Positions 26,932 to 35,605 of a DNA stretch of 64,000 bases are shown piece by piece; the first letter of the stretch is position 1; each line of letters begins with the position of its first letter. The stretch spans positions 1 to 64,000 of the forward strand of contig JAUIJE010000011.1 in assembly GCA_030431455.1 (NCBI GenBank), in the 5' to 3' direction. The notes beneath the pieces were generated by a model. That model had not been told where the DNA came from and searched no databases. It was given only the letters and a program-made list of their open reading frames with translations. The position numbers and the translations under genes are program-made. This DNA is from a bacterium (GTDB lineage: Bacteria; Myxococcota; UBA727; JAUIJE01).

Positions 26932-29124
26932 TCAGTTGGTGGCGAGCCGCTCGGCCACGAGCTCGGCGATGTCCTTGACCGCCACGTCCTCCTCGACGTC
27001 CTTGGCTTTGGTGCCGTCGGTGACCATGGTCATGCAGAACGGACACGCCACCGCCACCGCCTGGGACTTGCCGTTCTTTTTGCCCAGGGTGACCAAGGCT
27101 TCTTCGGTGCGCTCGACGTTGACCCGTTTGCCGATGTGCTCTTCCATCCACATGCGGCCGCCGCCCGCGCCGCAGCAGAAGCTCTTGTTCTTGCTGCGGG
27201 GCATCTCTTTGGTCTCGATGCCGGGCAGGCCCGCGAGGATGGCCCGCGGGGCGTCGACCTCTTCGTTGTAGCGGGACATGTAGCAGGGATCGTGCAGGGT
27301 GATTTGTTCCTCGATCTTCTTTTTGTCGTCGAGGGGGATGCGCTTGTCCTTCATCAGCTCCGCGAGCAGCTGGGTGTGGTGCATGATCTCATGCTTGACC
27401 CCGTAGGCCGGGTACTCGTGCTTCAACGAGTTGAAGCAGTGGGGGCAGGCGGTGAAGATCTTCTTGAACTTGTCTTTGTGGGTCTCGATCACGGCCGCGT
27501 TCTCTTGGGCCAAGGCGTCGAATACATACTCATTGCCCATGCGCCGCGCGGGGTCACCGGTGCACTTTTCTTCACAGCCGAGGATGGCGAAGTCCACCCC
27601 CGAGGCTTTCAAGATCTTCACCAACGCTTTCTGGGTCTTCTTCGCGCGGTCGTCGGTGGCGCCGGCGCAGCCGACCCAGAACATGTATTCGACCTCGCCC
27701 TCGACGTTGGCCATGGTCTTCACGTCTTCGCCTTCGATCCAGTCTTCGCGTTTGTCTTGGCCGATGCCCCAGGGGTTGCCCTGGGTCTCCATGCCCTTGA
27801 ACGCGGGGGTGAGCTCTTCGGGGAAGCTCGCCTCCATCATCACCAACGACTGGCGGAGCCCAATGAGACTGCCGGGGACCGAGTCGATCAACACCGGACA
27901 GGCGTCGATGCAGGCCGCGCAGGTGGTGCACCCCCAGAGCTCGTCGAGGTGAATCTGGCCCTGGACCTTGGCGTAGGTCCCGTCTTCTTTGACCTCGTCT
28001 TTGTTGTCCCGGTCAAACTCGTCGCGGTTGATGAGGGGGACCTTGGGCTCGTATTCCTTGAACGCGTCTTTCTGGTCGTCCTTGAGCCGCCCGAACGCGT
28101 CTTTGAACTTGAGGATGTCGACGCCGTTGTGTTCGCGGAGGTTGTCCTTGATGTCGTGCAGCACCTTCTTGGGTTGCAGGGGCTTGCCGGTGGTGTGGGC
28201 CGGACAGACCGCGTTGCAGCGGCCGCACTCGGTGCAGGCGAAGGTGTCGAGGATGGTCTTCCAGTCGTACTCGTCGACGCGATCGATGCCGTACTTCTCG
28301 AGGTTCTCGTCCATGAAGTCGATCTTGGGGGGCAGGCCCATGGGGGCCTCCTCCTTCTCGAGGTAGATGTTGGGCCCGGCGAACACCAGGTGCATGTGTT
28401 TGGACGTGGGCACGTAGGCGCCGAAGCCGAGGAAGATGCTCAGGTGGGCCCAGTAGCCGGCCTCGTGGATGTAGTAGAGGGTGTTGGCGTCGATGCCCAC
28501 CATCCATTGGGCCACCAGCGACGACAGCGGCACATACCAATGCAACTGGGTCGCCATCGCGCCGCCCTGCATCAACATCGCGTTCTTGCTGCCTTCGAAG
28601 ATGAAGAAGGTGATGTAGAGGAACAAAATGAACCAGAGGATGATCTCGGCGTCGAGCGACCGGGGCATCAGGCGGTCGACCTGGCCGGAGAAGCGGCGGG
28701 CGAGGGCGATGACGCTCATCAGCACCACCGCGCCGGCCATGAAGTCTTGGGACAGGTGGTAGATGTGCATCAACGGCGCAGGCAGCACGGTGCCGTAGCT
28801 CAGGGCCGACACCCCGAGCACGTCGGGGAACCACGTGGTCAGGCCGGTGAGCAACAGCTCCATGTGGCCGATGCCGAGGATGAGGAAGCCGTACAGGAAG
28901 AAGACGTGCATCAGGCCCGCGTAGGGGTCCTGCATCACCTTCTTGTGGCCGAACACCAGCCGCACGACCTTCATCGCGCGCTCGCCGACGTTGTCGGTGA
29001 GCTTTTCGTCGGGGTCCTTGCCCGCGCGGATCATCGCGTAGATGTGCAGAAACTTCGTCGCGGCGAACCACGACACCCCGGCAAGCATGGCCAACACGAC
29101 GACCGACTTGATGATTCCGTACAC
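26932..29124 (-). CDS. Membrane Fe-S oxidoreductase, EMO type (ETF:menaquinone oxidoreductase-like)
   Basis: 730 residues. The first 250 hold about six membrane spans with His residues, resembling the heme-b-binding NarI-like subunit. Two [4Fe-4S] ferredoxin motifs follow (CTECGRCNAVCP and CTTCAACIDACP). The C-terminal half has two CCG-type cysteine domains (CPHCFNSLKHEYP, FCCGAGGGRMWMEE, CPFCMTMV) as in heterodisulfide reductase HdrD/GlcF. This order is that of the membrane proteins proposed to pass electrons from electron-transfer flavoprotein to menaquinone during acyl-CoA oxidation. No etf genes are adjacent, but icmF elsewhere in the window suggests acyl-CoA metabolism. GTG 29124 with AGAAAGGTGG is the best start. 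An alternative is another HdrD-like quinone reductase. Confidence 0.85.
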   Translation of the reverse strand: MYGIIKSVVVLAMLAGVSWFAATKFLHIYAMIRAGKDPDEKLTDNVGERAMKVVRLVFGHKKVMQDPYAGLMHVFFLYGFLILGIGHMELLLTGLTTWFPDVLGVSALSYGTVLPAPLMHIYHLSQDFMAGAVVLMSVIALARRFSGQVDRLMPRSLDAEIILWFILFLYITFFIFEGSKNAMLMQGGAMATQLHWYVPLSSLVAQWMVGIDANTLYYIHEAGYWAHLSIFLGFGAYVPTSKHMHLVFAGPNIYLEKEEAPMGLPPKIDFMDENLEKYGIDRVDEYDWKTILDTFACTECGRCNAVCPAHTTGKPLQPKKVLHDIKDNLREHNGVDILKFKDAFGRLKDDQKDAFKEYEPKVPLINRDEFDRDNKDEVKEDGTYAKVQGQIHLDELWGCTTCAACIDACPVLIDSVPGSLIGLRQSLVMMEASFPEELTPAFKGMETQGNPWGIGQDKREDWIEGEDVKTMANVEGEVEYMFWVGCAGATDDRAKKTQKALVKILKASGVDFAILGCEEKCTGDPARRMGNEYVFDALAQENAAVIETHKDKFKKIFTACPHCFNSLKHEYPAYGVKHEIMHHTQLLAELMKDKRIPLDDKKKIEEQITLHDPCYMSRYNEEVDAPRAILAGLPGIETKEMPRSKNKSFCCGAGGGRMWMEEHIGKRVNVERTEEALVTLGKKNGKSQAVAVACPFCMTMVTDGTKAKDVEEDVAVKDIAELVAERLATN

Positions 29125-29284
29125 GGCGCCACCTTTCTCAAGACCGCGGGGGCGACCGCGGCAGACGCCCTTTAACACCCACAAAATCGGTCGTCTATGG
29201 CGATGACGCAGTGCGATATGTCCAGAAAGATTCCGGTTTTTCCCGCCTCGCCCGCCAATGGTAATGGACATCCGGAGGTCTCGC

Positions 29285-29623
29285 ATGGTGCGCGCGGCGG
29301 GGGCGGTGGTGGCGGTGTTCTTGGCGTACTGCACCGCGATGCAGGTCAACGATCCCGACGCCGCCTTGTGGATCGGGTTGTACGGCGTGGGGCTGGCGCT
29401 GGCGGGGGCGGTGGCGGTCGGGCGCGCGCACCCGGTGGTCCTGCTCACCTATGCGGGGGTCAGCGCGGCGGGGGCGGGGTTTTGTCTGCGGGCGGGGCTG
29501 CCCCCCTCCTGGCTCGACGACGAGGTGGGCCGGGAAGCGATGGGGCTGCTGCTGCAGGCGGTGCTGTTGGCGGCCTTGGCCGCCGGGGTTCAGCGCGGGG
29601 GACGGGGCACCACCCGGTCGTAG
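29285..29623 (+). CDS. TMEM220-family membrane protein
   Basis: 112 residues with four hydrophobic segments and the family feature MQVNDPDAALWIGLYG near the N-terminus. Predicted inner-membrane protein of unknown role. CGGAGG before ATG 29285 decides the start over an upstream ATG. Its 3' end overlaps the convergent hemerythrin gene by 34 bp. Confidence 0.82.
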   Translation: MVRAAGAVVAVFLAYCTAMQVNDPDAALWIGLYGVGLALAGAVAVGRAHPVVLLTYAGVSAAGAGFCLRAGLPPSWLDDEVGREAMGLLLQAVLLAALAAGVQRGGRGTTRS

Positions 29624-30015
29624 ATGGTGCGGTTTTCGTGGACCATGCGCTCGTGGAGCATCTGCAGAACCTCGGAGGTGGCGAGGGCAAACGCGGCCGG
29701 ATCGCGGCGCACCTCGTCGGGGGTCCAGCTCTCGTCGTAGGCGAAGAACGTCTGGTAGATGGGGCCGAGCTCGTCGGCCAATCGTTGCCCAATGTCTCTG
29801 AGTTCTGCGTCGGGATGGCCCCGCAGCCACGGGTACAGGGCCTCGTCCTCCATGGCGGCGTGGACCCGCAGCTGTCCACAAAAACGCGCCCGGGCCCGCA
29901 GGGTGGGCATGATGTCGTCGGGGAAGGTCCCGTCGTACAGCTCGCGCACCAGATCGGCGGCGAGCTTTTGCAGTTCGCGGTGTTGTTGGCGGAATCGCGC
30001 AAAGCGGTCGAGCAT
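29590..30015 (-). CDS. Hemerythrin HHE-domain protein
   Basis: 141 residues. The four-helix pattern has the expected metal-ligand residues: HRELQKLA, HAAMEDEALYPWL (HxxxE), and HERMVHENRTIYD. Such cytoplasmic proteins bind a di-iron centre and act in oxygen, nitric oxide or iron-cluster stress. ATG 30015 follows a GGGGG stretch; a longer TTG-started form would add Pro-rich sequence unlike the family. A TGTGAC/GTCACA palindrome lies about 70 bp upstream and may control it. Confidence 0.85.
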   Translation of the reverse strand: MLDRFARFRQQHRELQKLAADLVRELYDGTFPDDIMPTLRARARFCGQLRVHAAMEDEALYPWLRGHPDAELRDIGQRLADELGPIYQTFFAYDESWTPDEVRRDPAAFALATSEVLQMLHERMVHENRTIYDRVVPRPPR

Positions 30016-30084
30016 CGGGCCCCCGGGATCTGTGCGGACTACGGGCGAAAAGCCCAACCGGTTCGCGGGGTTGGCGGGATCAAT

Positions 30085-30101
30085 TGTGACCAACAGTCAC
30101 A
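30085..30101. promoter_or_regulatory. Palindrome TGTGAC-N5-GTCACA
   Basis: Perfect 6-bp half-sites with a 5-base spacer in the divergent space between the hemerythrin and NtrC genes. It resembles a CRP/FNR-family operator, but the spacing is one base longer than the TGTGA-N6-TCACA consensus. Flanking CAA and TTG extend the symmetry, and the right half overlaps a copy of the dispersed CAATGT motif. Confidence 0.5.
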
Positions 30102-30220
30102 TTGCCCCGCCTACATGTGGGTGTGCGCCCCGCGGGCCGAAATCACGCGAGGTTCGCACCGGTTATGCGTCGGGGGCGGCCGGGTGTTTTGCTAGGTTCG
30201 CCCCCGGGAGTGTGCCGCTT

Positions 30221-31579
30221 ATGAACGACCATCGCGTTCTCATCATCGACGACGAGAAGAACATCCGCACCACCATGAGCCGGGCGTTGGACCTCGAGGG
30301 CTTCGCGGTGGACACCGCCGCGGATGGGGGCGCGGGCATCGTGGCGGTGCGCGACACGTCCCCCGACCTGGTGCTGCTCGACCTCAAGTTGCCGGACATG
30401 ACCGGTCTCGAGGTGCTCGAGAAGGTGAGGGCCGAGCACGAAGCGCTTCCGGTGGTGATGATGAGCGGGCACGGGACCCTCGAGGCCGCGGTCAAGGCCA
30501 CCCGCCTCGGCGCGGTCGATTTTCTCGAAAAGCCCGTCGAGATGGACCGCCTGGTCCTCACCGTCAAGAACGCCCTGCGGCTCGGCACCCTCGAGGGCGC
30601 GGTCAAGGCGCTGTCCCGCAACGTCGAGCGCCGCCACGGCATGGTCGGCGACAGCGCTGCGCTCTCCCGGGTACAGGCCGACGTGCGGCGGGCGGCCCCG
30701 ACCAAGGCGCGGGTGCTCATCACCGGCGAGAGCGGGGTGGGCAAGGAGCTGGTCGCCCAGGCGATCCACGAGCTGTCCAACCGGTGCACCGGGCCGTTTG
30801 TGAAGCTCAACTGCGCGGCCATCGCCGAGAACCTCGTCGAGAGTGAGCTGTTTGGCCACGAAAAGGGCGCGTTCACCGGCGCGGACCGGCAACACCAAGG
30901 GCGCTTTGAGCGCGCGGACAGGGGCACGCTTTTCCTCGACGAAATCGGCGAAATGCCCCTGCAAACCCAGGCGCGTCTGCTGCGGGTGTTGCAAGAGGGC
31001 GAGTTCGAGCGGGTGGGGGGCACCAAGCCCATCAAGATCGATGTGCGGGTCATCGCCGCCACCAACCGCGACCTGCTCGAGGAGGTGCAAAAAGGCACCT
31101 TCCGCGAAGACCTCTACTACCGGCTCAACGTGATCCCGGTCGAGGTCCCGCCCCTGCGGGACCGCAAGGAAGACCTCCCCGCGCTGGCCATCCATCTCCT
31201 CGAGCGCTCCTGCCGCGAGAACGACCTCGAACAGAAACATTGGGCCGACGACGCGCTCGAAGGCCTGAAGAACCACGACTGGCCCGGCAACGTGCGCGAG
31301 CTCGTGCACCTCGTCGACCGCCTCGCGATCCTGTCCCCCGGCGACACCATCACCGCCGCCGACGTCAAACGCACCCTGCCCGGCGCCCCCTCCCTCACCG
31401 GCGGCGAGATCCCGCAGGAGGGGCGGCTGTACGACCTGCTCGAGGCCTTCGAGCGCCGCATCATCGAAGACCGCATCAATGTCTTTTCCGGCAACATGTC
31501 CAAAGCCGCCGAAGACCTCGGGCTCGAGCGTTCGCACCTGTACAAGAAGGTCCGGCGGCTCGGCATCCACCGCGACTGA
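30221..31579 (+). CDS. NtrC-family sigma-54-dependent response regulator
   Basis: 452 residues. Receiver domain (1-120) with phospho-acceptor Asp54 (LLDLKLPD), acidic pair DD10-11 and Lys near 106. AAA+ domain (about 140-375) with Walker A GESGVGKE, the sigma-54 contact loop GAFTGA and Walker B-like GTLFLDEIGEM. C-terminal Fis-type helix-turn-helix (MSKAAEDLGLERSHLYKKVRRLG). It activates sigma-54 promoters when phosphorylated. No kinase is adjacent; the NtrY-like kinase at 35602 is a plausible partner. ATG 30221 has GGGAG 10 bp upstream. Confidence 0.95.
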   Translation: MNDHRVLIIDDEKNIRTTMSRALDLEGFAVDTAADGGAGIVAVRDTSPDLVLLDLKLPDMTGLEVLEKVRAEHEALPVVMMSGHGTLEAAVKATRLGAVDFLEKPVEMDRLVLTVKNALRLGTLEGAVKALSRNVERRHGMVGDSAALSRVQADVRRAAPTKARVLITGESGVGKELVAQAIHELSNRCTGPFVKLNCAAIAENLVESELFGHEKGAFTGADRQHQGRFERADRGTLFLDEIGEMPLQTQARLLRVLQEGEFERVGGTKPIKIDVRVIAATNRDLLEEVQKGTFREDLYYRLNVIPVEVPPLRDRKEDLPALAIHLLERSCRENDLEQKHWADDALEGLKNHDWPGNVRELVHLVDRLAILSPGDTITAADVKRTLPGAPSLTGGEIPQEGRLYDLLEAFERRIIEDRINVFSGNMSKAAEDLGLERSHLYKKVRRLGIHRD

Positions 31580-31781
31580 CCCCGCCCCGTCGACGTCTGC
31601 CCGCGCGACGTGTGGCCGCCAGCGTGACCGCGCCCACATGTGCGTACACGGCCCCACACGGACACAAACCGCCGTGTCCCCGGGGCCACACGACCTGCGC
31701 CAACGTGGCATGAGACGGTCGCGCGCCGCTTGGCACGATTGATGAGTTGTGCAGAGGCGAACCCCAACCAAAAGGTCGCCC

Positions 31782-32795
31782 ATGAAAACGCATCCCCTGT
31801 TCGACGTCGCCCTTCCCCTCGTGTTCGCCGGTGCCTTCACCTTCGCCTGCACCGAGTCGCTCCCCCAACAAGCGCCCCCAGTGCGCGCGCCCACCGCGAC
31901 GACGGACACCCCCGAAGCGGGGGTGGTCACCACCGACGACATCCCCGCGGTGGCCCAGGTCGAGCCCGCGGTCCTCGACGAGGCCCCGCCGCCCCCGCCC
32001 ACCCTGCGCGAGCGGGAAGCCCTCGTGCCGGCCGATCCCAACGTCGACCACTTTGCTCTCGGCGAGCAGCACCTGAAAGACAAGAAGTTCGACGAAGCCA
32101 CCGCTGCCTTCCGCACCGCGCTCGGCGCCGAGGACCGGCCCGAAATCTGGGCCGCGCTCGGCACCGCCTACGCGAAGTCCGGCGAGCGCGAACGCGCCAT
32201 CGAGTGTCTCGAGGAGGCGGTGTCCCGGGACATTGACAATGTGGGTGCACGCGCCAGCCTCGCCCGGCTTTACCTCGACGCGGGCAACGCCGAAGAGACC
32301 ATCTTCCACGCCCAGATCATGATCAAACAAGGGGTCAACGCCCAGGGCCACTACCTGCTCGGCCGCGGCTACATGGCCCAGTCGATGTGGAAGGAGTCGA
32401 TGGAAGCGATGGAGAAAGTCATCGAACTCGAGCCCGACAATGTGTATGCACACAACAACCTGGGCTTCGCCGCGCTGCAGATCGGGGACAGCCTCCGGGC
32501 GGTCGATGCCCTCGAGACCATCTTGGACCTCGACGGCCAGAAGGGCTACATGATGAACAACCTCGGGGTGGCCTACGAGCGCCAAGACCGTCAGGTCGAA
32601 GCCTACGCCGCCTTCGCCCGGGCGCTCGAGCTCACCCCCGGCTACGTGAAGGCCACCCTCAACCAAGGCCGGGTCGCGGCGGTGCTCACCGCCGATGAAG
32701 TCGAGCTCGCCATGGACGTGCTCGAAGACCTGAAGACCCCGGTGGCCCAGACCGACGTGCTCGCGGCCAGCCTCAACGAGGACGACGGCGAGTAG
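31782..32795 (+). CDS. TPR lipoprotein
   Basis: 337 residues. The signal (MKTHPLFDVALPLVFAG) ends in FTFAC, a usable lipobox with Cys at 24. A Pro/Thr-rich spacer leads into about six tetratricopeptide repeats (about 95-320; for example PEIWAALGTAYAKSGERERAIECL). TPR lipoproteins commonly scaffold envelope assemblies such as type IV pilus or BAM machinery; which one is unknown here. AAAAGG before ATG 31782 fixes the start. Tandem hairpins follow the gene, so it is probably monocistronic. It contains two close copies of the dispersed motif, at 32237 and 32438. Confidence 0.85.
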   Translation: MKTHPLFDVALPLVFAGAFTFACTESLPQQAPPVRAPTATTDTPEAGVVTTDDIPAVAQVEPAVLDEAPPPPPTLREREALVPADPNVDHFALGEQHLKDKKFDEATAAFRTALGAEDRPEIWAALGTAYAKSGERERAIECLEEAVSRDIDNVGARASLARLYLDAGNAEETIFHAQIMIKQGVNAQGHYLLGRGYMAQSMWKESMEAMEKVIELEPDNVYAHNNLGFAALQIGDSLRAVDALETILDLDGQKGYMMNNLGVAYERQDRQVEAYAAFARALELTPGYVKATLNQGRVAAVLTADEVELAMDVLEDLKTPVAQTDVLAASLNEDDGE

Positions 32796-32839
32796 CGGCC
32801 CCGGCCCCGTCCGGATCCCTGGTGGCGTCGCGCGGAATG

Positions 32840-32888
32840 CGCGGCGCCGCGTTTTTGTTGGCCCCCGAGAGGGGGCCGCGGTTTTGCA
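32840..32888 (+). terminator. Two tandem terminator-like hairpins
   Basis: First a CGCGGCGCCGCG palindrome followed by TTTTT (32840-32856), then a 7-bp stem GGCCCCC-GAGA-GGGGGCC followed by GCGGTTTT (32860-32885). Both point in the direction of the TPR lipoprotein gene. Confidence 0.75.
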
Positions 32889-32921
32889 CCCCGCCGTCGC
32901 CGTGTTTACGCTCCGTTGACC

Positions 32922-34241
32922 ATGGCCTGTGTCGCGCTGTTTTGTTCATTGTGGGTCGGGCTGGCCCCGGCCCAAGCCCCGGCGGTGCCGTCAGCGGGCG
33001 CGGTGGCGCGTCCGGCGCCCACCGGGTCGTTGGCGGTGTGGGTCGACGCGGTGGCCACGAGCCTCGAGGCGCGGCTGGTCGCCGAAGGGGCCCGGGGCCC
33101 GGTGGCGGTGGCGATCACCGCGGGCCGCGGGCTCGACGGGGACAAGGTCCGGCGGGTGCTCGGGCCCCGGCTCAAAAAGCGCCTGGCCCAGGGCGGCATC
33201 ACCAACGTCGACGAGCGGTCGGGCTTGACCGTGCGGTTGGTGGTGTCGGTGGACGCGGGCAAGCTGTGGGCGGTGGGGCTCATCGAGGGCGACGATCTCG
33301 TGGCGCCGACGAGCTTCGCGGTGGATGCGTCGTTGGACCGCGAGCTGCAGACCGTGTTCGGCGCGGGGGCGACCGCCAGGGGCCGGTCCCGGTGGCAGCT
33401 CGAGGGGCTCGGGGTCCTGCCCGCGGGGGTGCTCGACGTGGTGTGCCTCGACGTGGACGGTGACTTCGCCGACGAGATCGTGGTGCTCAGCCTCGAGGGC
33501 GTGACCGTGTACCGCTACACCGCGGGGGTGGGCGCGCCGGAGAAGGTCGGGTCCACCGTGGCGTTGCCGGCCCAGCCGGCGGGCTGGCCGCGGGTCGTCA
33601 CCGGTTGGTTGGCCCCCTCGGACAAGGACAAAGAGGTGGTGCTGGCCACCACCGCCGGCCATCACCTGGCCGTCGACTTGGTGGGCCACACCGTGCGCCC
33701 TCACCAGGAGGGGCGGGTGCCGCTCAAGGGCCTCGGGCCCCTGGGCACGTCGGTGACGTGGCTGCGCGGCGGCTACGCCAGCCCCTTGCTCGCCCTCCCC
33801 GCGCGGGGGGCGGACGGCCGCAAGCTCACGTTGCCCCGCATGCCCGATCGCGTACGTGACCTGTGGCGCACCAAGCGCGGGGTGGTGTTCGTGGCCGAAA
33901 ACGGTCAGCTGTTCTTGGCCGACGACGACGGGGTCGCCCCGCTGTTGTCCCAAAGTCGCATCGGCGACCGGGTGTTGTTGGTCGATCTCGACCTCGATGG
34001 GCGGCTGGAGGTGGCCACCACCGCCGCCACCGGCGAGGGTGAAGCAGACACATTGACGTTGACCCGCCCGTTTTCATCCCCGGGTAACGAGGGGCCGCTG
34101 TTCCGCAGCGGGCTGTCGGGGGGGAGCGTGGTGGCGATGGGGGTCGGCGACGTCGACTACGACGAACGCCCCGATTTGCTCATCGTCGAGGAGACGGACA
34201 GCGACGAGGCCCTCCTCTGGCGGCTGGAGTACGCCCCATGA
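32922..34241 (+). CDS. Secreted protein with FG-GAP/VCBS-like repeats
   Basis: 439 residues, signal peptide ending near PAQA. The N-terminal third (about 40-160) is an alpha/beta region of no known family. The rest contains blocks of the type VCLDVDGDFADEIVVLS, VDLDLDGRLEVATT and GDVDYDERPDLLIVE, the Asp-rich turns of FG-GAP/VCBS beta-propeller repeats. Probably periplasmic or surface-exposed. First gene of a four-gene operon whose members overlap by 4 bp. A TACGCT hexamer lies 9 bp before ATG 32922 and no ribosome site is seen, so the mRNA may have almost no leader. Confidence 0.75.
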   Translation: MACVALFCSLWVGLAPAQAPAVPSAGAVARPAPTGSLAVWVDAVATSLEARLVAEGARGPVAVAITAGRGLDGDKVRRVLGPRLKKRLAQGGITNVDERSGLTVRLVVSVDAGKLWAVGLIEGDDLVAPTSFAVDASLDRELQTVFGAGATARGRSRWQLEGLGVLPAGVLDVVCLDVDGDFADEIVVLSLEGVTVYRYTAGVGAPEKVGSTVALPAQPAGWPRVVTGWLAPSDKDKEVVLATTAGHHLAVDLVGHTVRPHQEGRVPLKGLGPLGTSVTWLRGGYASPLLALPARGADGRKLTLPRMPDRVRDLWRTKRGVVFVAENGQLFLADDDGVAPLLSQSRIGDRVLLVDLDLDGRLEVATTAATGEGEADTLTLTRPFSSPGNEGPLFRSGLSGGSVVAMGVGDVDYDERPDLLIVEETDSDEALLWRLEYAP

Positions 34242-35605
34242 CCCGGGCCGGGCGGTTCTGGCTGCTCCTTTTGGTGGCCGCGGCGCCGGCCGCCGGGCAC
34301 CGCCACCCGGCCCCCGGGGGACAACTCACGGTGTCGCTCCCCGCCGCGCTCATCCGCGCCACCGTCGACGCCCATGTGTTTGCCCCGGTGGTGGAGCCGG
34401 CGGTGACCGGCCGGGTCCGCGACCGTGTGGCCCACCCCTCTCTCGACGGCTGGCCGGCCTGGCGGTCGGGGGTGGTGACTCGAATTGATAAATCTGCAGA
34501 TCTCAAAACGTGGACTTTGGTGCCCCGCGACGACGGCGACCGGCTCGGGCGCGCGGTGGCCCTGTGCCTCGGCGCTTTGGGCACGAGCAACGATTGGCCG
34601 GCCTTGGCCTTGGCCGGGGCCGGGGTCCGGGTCGAGGTCGAGACCACCCGGAAAAAAGTCACGTTGCGTTTCACCAAGCCGGTGGGGCCGGTCCCCGACC
34701 TGCTCAGCGGGTGCTTGTTGCGGGGGCCCCAGGCCACCGGGGCCTACGTCGCGCTCACCGGGGGCGAACTTCGTCGACGGGAGGGCGCCCCCCTGGGTCC
34801 GCCGCTGTTGTCCCGCATCGTGTTTCGGGCCCCGGGCAGCCCGGCCGAGCTGTCGGGGGGCGACCCGGACCAAGACTTTGGCTCGACGCTGTTCGCGCCC
34901 TTCCCCGACATGGTCTTGCTGCTCCAGGCCGAGACCGCGCGCACCGCCGACCCCCTGGGGCTGCAGGGCAAAGAGACCGGGCGCCTGGCCGCGTTTCGCA
35001 GCGAGCTCAACCCCGACATGCTCAGCGGCATCTTCTGGAACGGCCGCGGGGGGGAGGCGGTGGGCATTCTCCCCCCGGGCTTGGCCCCGGCGCGCCCGCT
35101 GCCCGAGCCCACCGGCCTCGCTCGTCCACTGACATTGGCGCTGGACGATCTCGAACCCAACGCGCCCACCCTGCGCATGCACCGTGTGCCCGGGGACCCC
35201 TTGGTGGACGGCACGGTGGACCGCTTGGCCCTGATGTTGCGCACCCGGGGCCTCCGGTTGGTGATCGATGACCCCGTGCCCGGCCCTTTGATGGACGGGG
35301 TCGAGGTCATCCGTTGGCGTCCAGCGACATTGGACCCGGCGCTGGCCGTGCTCCAGCTCGCGGGCCAGTACCCCGAGGTGCTGGCCCGGGACACCAGCGT
35401 GGCGGACAAGCTCCTGTCCCCCGACGCGGGCGAACGGCTGGCCGCGGCCTTGCTCATCGAGACCACCTGGCTCGAGGACCGCAAGATCGTGCCTCTGCTC
35501 TGGGCTGAGCGCTGGGTGTCGGTGGACTCCGACCTGCGGGGGCTGAAGCTGCGCCCCGATGGGGTGCCGCTGCTGTCCGACGCCCATTGGGGGCAAGCGC
35601 GATGA
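34238..35605 (+). CDS. Secreted protein distantly resembling extracellular solute-binding proteins
   Basis: 455 residues, signal peptide ending near PAAG. The overall layout and the end (PLLWAERWVSVDSDLRGLKLRPDGVPLLSDAHWGQ) faintly recall family 5 peptide/nickel-binding proteins, but ligand-binding features are not evident and no ABC transporter genes are near. Its position directly before a histidine kinase, with ATGA overlaps on both sides (34238-34241, 35602-35605), suggests a sensory accessory role. That is inference; treat it as an unknown periplasmic protein. Confidence 0.65.
   Translation: MTRAGRFWLLLLVAAAPAAGHRHPAPGGQLTVSLPAALIRATVDAHVFAPVVEPAVTGRVRDRVAHPSLDGWPAWRSGVVTRIDKSADLKTWTLVPRDDGDRLGRAVALCLGALGTSNDWPALALAGAGVRVEVETTRKKVTLRFTKPVGPVPDLLSGCLLRGPQATGAYVALTGGELRRREGAPLGPPLLSRIVFRAPGSPAELSGGDPDQDFGSTLFAPFPDMVLLLQAETARTADPLGLQGKETGRLAAFRSELNPDMLSGIFWNGRGGEAVGILPPGLAPARPLPEPTGLARPLTLALDDLEPNAPTLRMHRVPGDPLVDGTVDRLALMLRTRGLRLVIDDPVPGPLMDGVEVIRWRPATLDPALAVLQLAGQYPEVLARDTSVADKLLSPDAGERLAAALLIETTWLEDRKIVPLLWAERWVSVDSDLRGLKLRPDGVPLLSDAHWGQAR

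Noticed and set aside
31730-31752. TTGGCACG resembling a sigma-54 -24 box between the NtrC and TPR genes
   Set aside because: The expected GC-containing -12 element (TTGCA) is missing at the right spacing; the sequence there is TGATGAG.
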